NCBI GenBank assembly: GCA_038234815.1
Contig: JBBQSU010000157.1
Coordinates: forward strand, 1 to 7,761
Direction of reading: 5' to 3'
Origin: JBBQSU01 sp038234815
GTDB lineage: Bacteria > Planctomycetota > Phycisphaerae > Tepidisphaerales > Tepidisphaeraceae
DNA: 7,761 nucleotides
Both the position numbers and the translations under genes were made by a program. Positions 5,183-7,761 of this stretch are shown here, piece after piece (position 1 is the stretch's first letter; each line of letters begins with the position of its first letter). Below the pieces are notes generated by a model. That model saw nothing but the letters and a program-made list of their open reading frames with translations, ran no database searches and was not told the DNA's origin.

Positions 5183-6709
5183 TCACACCTTCGTCTCGCT
5201 GGCATAATCGACCGTGTAATTCGGCGATTCCTTGGTAATCATAATATCGTGCGGATGGCTTTCGGCCATGCTCGCGCCCGAAATCCGGCAGAACCGGGCG
5301 TTCTGCCGAAGCAATTCGATATCTTTCGTCCCGCAATATCCCATGCCGGCCCGCAGTCCGCCCACCAGTTGATAGACAAAATCGCCGAGCGGCCCGCGAT
5401 AGGGGACCCGGCCTTCCACGCCTTCAGGAACCAGCTTGCTCGTCGATTTCACGTCGGCCTGGCCATAGCGATCCTTCGATCCCTGGATCATCGCCCCCAT
5501 CGATCCCATCCCGCGATAGGTCTTGTATCGCCGCCCCTGGTGGATCACCATCTCGCCCGGCGATTCATCCAGCCCGGCAAACAGCGACCCCATCATCACG
5601 GAGTGTGCCCCGGCGGCTATCGCCTTGGTGATATCCCCACTATGACGAATGCCGCCGTCGGCGATGACCGGCACGCCGGCCGGCCCGGCCACGCTCACCG
5701 CGTTCATCACCGCGCTCACCTGCGGAACGCCCACCCCGCTGATGATCCGCGTCGTGCAGATCGCCCCGGGACCAATCCCCACCTTCACCGCGTCCACACC
5801 GGCTTCTATCAAATCCCTGGCTCCCTCCGCCGTCGCAACGTTGCCGGCGATCACCTCGATTGACCAGTTCTTCTTAATCTCACGCACCGTCTCAATCACG
5901 TTCTGGCTATGTCCGTGTGCCGTGTCCACCACGATTACGTCCACCTCGGCCTTAATCAACGCTTCCACCCGCTTGAAATCCTTCACCCCCGTGGCCGCGC
6001 CCACGCGCAGCCTTCCGCGAGAATCCTTGCACGCATGGGGAAACTGATGCAGTTTGTCGATGTCCCGCATCGTAATCAGCCCCATCAATCGGCCTTCCCG
6101 GTCGGTCAGCAGCAACTTCTCCACCTTGGCCTTGTAAAGAATGCGCTCGGCTTCATCCAGCGTGGTCGTCTCCGGCGCCGTCACCAGGTTCTCCCGCGTC
6201 ATCACCTCGCCAAGCTGCCGCGAATCGTCCTCCTGAAACTTCAAATCCCTGCGCGTCATAATGCCCACCAGTTTCGCGGGCTTGCCGTCAGATTTGGCCC
6301 GCGAGGCATAAGCCGGCGAACCGTCCGACTGCACGATGGGGATCCCACTGACGTTGTATTCACGCATGATCCGGCGGGCTTCGCCGATCGTCGCATTCGG
6401 GGAAAGGGTGATCGGATCAACGATCACTCCGTTCTCGCTGCGCTTCACCTTTTCCACTTCGCGCGCCTGGTTCTCCGCTGATAGGTTCTTGTGAATGAAT
6501 CCGATCCCGCCTTCCTGCGCCAACGCAATCGCCAGCGCCGCTTCGGTTACGGTGTCCATGGGCGCGCTGATCAGCGGAATGTTTAGTTCAATGCTTCGGG
6601 TCAATCGGGTGTGGGTGTCGGCGTCCCCGGGCACAAAATCGCTGCGCGAGGGAATCAGCAACACGTCGTCGAAGGTGATGGCTTCGTAAATGATCTTCGG
6701 GTGATCCAT
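5183..6709 (-). CDS. guaB: Inosine-5'-monophosphate dehydrogenase
   Basis: IMP dehydrogenase oxidises IMP to XMP with NAD+, the committed step of guanine nucleotide synthesis, as a cytosolic tetramer. The 508-aa protein has the full family plan: N-terminal YEAITFDDVLLIPSRSDF (8-25), barrel residues SAPMDTVTE (48-56), a CBS domain pair at about 95-225 with an Ala/Ser/Lys-rich insertion near 131-146, the IMP and NAD segments VDTAHGHSQ (261-269), the catalytic loop GIGPGAICTTR (311-321) with nucleophile Cys318, the phosphate-binding DGGIRHSGDI (351-360), the mobile-flap lead RGMGSMGAM (399-407) and SKDRYGQ (411-417). All expected catalytic features are present. The ATG at 6709 is chosen because family homology begins there, although the frame stays open far upstream. 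There is no Shine-Dalgarno site; a near-consensus promoter ends 6 nt before the ATG. It heads a likely operon with the two lipoprotein genes. Confidence 0.97.
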   Translation of the reverse strand: MDHPKIIYEAITFDDVLLIPSRSDFVPGDADTHTRLTRSIELNIPLISAPMDTVTEAALAIALAQEGGIGFIHKNLSAENQAREVEKVKRSENGVIVDPITLSPNATIGEARRIMREYNVSGIPIVQSDGSPAYASRAKSDGKPAKLVGIMTRRDLKFQEDDSRQLGEVMTRENLVTAPETTTLDEAERILYKAKVEKLLLTDREGRLMGLITMRDIDKLHQFPHACKDSRGRLRVGAATGVKDFKRVEALIKAEVDVIVVDTAHGHSQNVIETVREIKKNWSIEVIAGNVATAEGARDLIEAGVDAVKVGIGPGAICTTRIISGVGVPQVSAVMNAVSVAGPAGVPVIADGGIRHSGDITKAIAAGAHSVMMGSLFAGLDESPGEMVIHQGRRYKTYRGMGSMGAMIQGSKDRYGQADVKSTSKLVPEGVEGRVPYRGPLGDFVYQLVGGLRAGMGYCGTKDIELLRQNARFCRISGASMAESHPHDIMITKESPNYTVDYASETKV

Positions 6710-6715
6710 GTGGCG

Positions 6716-6744
6716 TAAATAAATGACCAGTCCGGCGATGTCAA
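6716..6744 (-). promoter_or_regulatory. Near-consensus promoter of guaB giving a leaderless transcript
   Basis: On the minus strand a perfect TTGACA (6744-6739) and TATTTA (6721-6716) are separated by exactly 17 nt. With the usual 6-nt gap from the -10 element, transcription would begin at 6709, the A of the guaB ATG. The gap CGCCAC holds no ribosome-binding site, which fits leaderless translation. Confidence 0.7.
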
Positions 6745-7101
6745 GTTTCAGTCCAACCGCCGTGGAAAGTGCGCGTGGCCATATTTTGTGGCTCGTAGCG
6801 GAATCAGTGGCACGGCACTCCGGCCCGGGGCCGAGCTCGGGGCTTAGGCCGCGCCCCCTAAAGCAACAGCAGACCCAATGGAGGTGCTCTGCGAAAAGTG
6901 GCAAAACCCGGGGATGGCAGCGCGCCGGAGCGCTCTGCCAATCCGTCGAAACGATTGTGATTTTCATGACTGCTCCAACGCCTCTCCTTCCGAGCCTCAC
7001 CCGGCCGGCACGGTCGCCAGTAGGCCCGCCACTCGACTGTCGGCGAAAGTCCGAGTTTCGGCCATATTCTGGGGCTTTTAACCAATCGCGTAAAGAAAAG
7101 G

Positions 7102-7189
7102 GGGTCCAAACCGGGTCCCGAAGAGGTCCCAATAGGGTCCCGCTGGGTTGCGAACCAGGTCTCCGAATGCCACTGGAACGGTCCCGAAA
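7102..7189. repeat. Eight degenerate 11-bp units with phased GGTCC motifs
   Basis: GGTCC begins at 7103, 7114, 7125 and 7136, exactly 11 bp apart. The same register continues with GGTCT at 7158 and GGTCC at 7180, with degenerate units between. The unit approximates GGGTCCCGAAN. Because 11 is not a multiple of three, the array would change reading frame at every unit and is unlikely to encode a peptide repeat. The spacing of about one helical turn would place the motifs on one face of the DNA, as in protein-binding iterons or phased operator arrays. Confidence 0.7.
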
Positions 7190-7383
7190 GAACTTCCTCG
7201 ACTCAACCGTCCATCGCTGCCGTTCCGGCCGCCCAATATGCTCACTGTGGTGCGTCCCCAGATCGTCAATGCTCCGCTCAGACCTGCGGTTTGGACCAGC
7301 GCCGAACCATAGGATGCCCACGACCTCTATCAACATTGGAAGGATGGCATTGATCATCATATATCTCCTATACCCAAGGGTGA

Positions 7384-7417
7384 GAGTTGCGCAAATTGGC
7401 GCCAATTCGCGCAACTC
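7384..7417. repeat. Long palindrome, copy 1 (34 bp)
   Basis: Outer arms GAGTTGCGC (7384-7392) and GCGCAACTC (7409-7417) enclose the 14-bp perfect palindrome AATTGGCGCCAATT (7394-7407). The only non-complementary pair is A7393 with C7408. In RNA copied from the minus strand this pair becomes a G-U wobble, so that transcript could form an unbroken stem of about 15 bp. The left arm also carries the -35-like TTGCGC of a possible minus-strand promoter (TTGCGC, 16 nt, TATAGG). Confidence 0.85.
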
Positions 7418-7459
7418 CAAAAGTTCAAAAGTCGTCAAGTCGTTGTGAGGACTGCACTT

Positions 7460-7478
7460 AAAATTTTTCAAAAATTTT
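7460..7478. repeat. AT-rich perfect inverted repeat
   Basis: AAAATTTTT (7460-7468) and AAAAATTTT (7470-7478) are exact complements around a single C. This is the most AT-rich stretch in the window and lies between the two long palindromes. A-tracts of this kind bend DNA or melt easily. The one-base centre makes an RNA hairpin tight but possible with a few bases left unpaired. Confidence 0.75.
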
Positions 7479-7491
7479 CAGATTTCCCAAA

Positions 7492-7529
7492 ACTTGGTGC
7501 GCAAATTGGCGCCAATTCGCGCACCAAGT
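7492..7529. repeat. Long palindrome, copy 2 (38 bp)
   Basis: This has the same 24-bp core as copy 1, exactly 110 bp further on, with the same single A/C mismatch (7503, 7518) and the same AATTGGCGCCAATT centre (7504-7517). The outer arms are ACTTGGTGCGC (7492-7502) and GCGCACCAAGT (7519-7529), different in sequence from copy 1 yet fully complementary to each other. On the minus strand the stem is followed by TTT, a weak terminator feature. Confidence 0.85.
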
Positions 7530-7603
7530 CCCTGATACCGTCGGGGAGCGCACTTGCGACCGCGCCGACTCCTGAAAATTGATCGCCGGACACGTGCGGG
7601 CGT

Positions 7604-7618
7604 TGATTGGAGCAATCA
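7604..7618. repeat. 6-bp inverted repeat near the right-edge promoter
   Basis: TGATTG (7604-7609) and CAATCA (7613-7618) flank GAG. The repeat covers the expected -35 region of the gene at 7649, so it could be an operator. The arms are short and chance is possible. Confidence 0.3.
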
Positions 7619-7627
7619 GCGCGTGCC

Positions 7628-7636
7628 TGTTAAGAT
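7628..7636 (+). promoter_or_regulatory. Candidate extended -10 promoter of the right-edge gene
   Basis: TGTTAAGAT contains the extended -10 dinucleotide TG one base before TAAGAT (7631-7636). No good -35 is present at the usual distance, as is allowed for extended -10 promoters. Transcription would begin near 7643, only about 6 nt before the ATG at 7649. Confidence 0.4.
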
Positions 7637-7648
7637 CGCCGGCCCAAC

Positions 7649-7761
7649 ATGCTGACGAAGTTTGAGATTTTTCGGGACGGCAAGCGATTGACGCAGTTCG
7701 AGCCGGTCGGCGCCATGGCCATGGGGCCGGAGAGCGTGCCGATGTCGGCGGAGATTCTCGT
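7649..7761 (+). CDS. N-terminal part of a gene cut by the window edge, unknown function
   Basis: The frame opens with ATG at 7649 and is still open after 37 codons at the edge. It begins MLTKFEIFRDGKRLTQFEPV and continues GAMAMGPESVPMSAEILV. There is no signal peptide. The pattern of a short beta-strand start with F-x-DGK, then GA-x-A-x-GPE-x-VP-x-x-AEI, reminds me of the N-terminal beta domain of large planctomycete proteins, some annotated as endo-1,4-beta-xylanases (GH10). That is recalled from memory and weak, because the catalytic part lies outside the window. No Shine-Dalgarno site precedes it; the nearest promoter-like element ends 12 nt upstream, so it would have a very short leader. 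Confidence 0.7.
   Translation, partial: MLTKFEIFRDGKRLTQFEPVGAMAMGPESVPMSAEIL

Larger units (their letters stand above)
6745..7648. other. Non-coding stretch of about 900 bp between guaB and the right-edge gene
   Basis: Long frames are open here on both strands, but their products are Arg/Pro/Ser-rich, show no domain, and the codons lack the third-position bias of guaB, so I treat them as fortuitous. One minus-strand ATG at 7360 has a good AGGAG 4 nt upstream and begins MMINAILPMLIEVVGILWF, but the frame has no stop and runs into guaB. The recognisable contents are an 11-bp phased repeat, two related palindromes, an AT-rich inverted repeat and a promoter candidate for the gene at 7649, each listed separately. 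Two similar 16-mers beginning GGCCATATT lie at 6777-6792 and 7060-7075. Confidence 0.6.

Noticed and set aside
5084..6481. Plus-strand frames of 259, 132 and 190 codons opposite guaB
   Set aside because: They are shadows of a firmly identified gene and their translations are Arg/His/Pro-rich without motifs.
6712..6968. Possible small gene starting MKITIVSTDWQ with GGAG 5 nt upstream (minus)
   Set aside because: The frame has no own stop before guaB, the continuing sequence is Cys/Arg/Pro-rich without a pattern, and codon use is unlike guaB.
7102..7189. CRISPR array
   Set aside because: The units are 11 bp, degenerate and contiguous, without unique spacers, and no cas gene is present.
6723..7448. 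241-codon plus-strand frame
   Set aside because: Basic, Ser/Pro/Arg-rich translation with no domain and no ribosome-binding site; it overlaps the guaB promoter and the repeats.
6710..7471. 254-residue N-terminal extension of IMP dehydrogenase
   Set aside because: Family homology starts at MDHPKIIYEAITFDD; the extension has no domain, has poor codon bias, crosses palindromes and the 11-bp repeat, and the strong promoter lies inside it.

Overview
The window most resembles a chromosomal stretch from a GC-rich member of the Planctomycetota, perhaps a Phycisphaerae relative. This rests on the small lipoproteins next to guaB, the divergent uronate-isomerase-like amidohydrolase, the mix of Shine-Dalgarno-led and nearly leaderless genes, and the N-terminus at the right edge. 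It is an inference from protein character, not a database result.

Layout, left to right. A short possible gene start at the left edge (minus) and a strong GC hairpin precede a two-gene plus-strand unit: a GT4 glycosyltransferase and a class I SAM-dependent methyltransferase that overlap by 4 nt, suggesting glycan or glycoconjugate synthesis and modification. A metallo-beta-lactamase-fold hydrolase follows on the minus strand. It is divergent from a plus-strand amidohydrolase of the uronate isomerase type, and the 160-bp gap between them carries a promoter candidate for each side and an inverted repeat. A tRNA with anticodon CAU (minus, with its own promoter) and a minus-strand operon guaB, small lipoprotein, second overlapping lipoprotein come next. 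guaB (IMP dehydrogenase, purine synthesis) is the best-identified gene and has a near-consensus promoter placed so that its mRNA should be leaderless.

Upstream of guaB lies about 900 bp with no convincing gene. It holds the most unusual material in the window: a run of GGTCC motifs with an exact 11-bp period, two long palindromes 110 bp apart that share a 24-bp core but differ in their outer arms by compensating changes, and an AT-rich perfect inverted repeat between them. A plus-strand gene starts at the right edge and is cut off after 37 codons.

No CRISPR array, transposase, integrase or defence gene is visible. The palindrome and phased-repeat region is the only candidate here for something undescribed.
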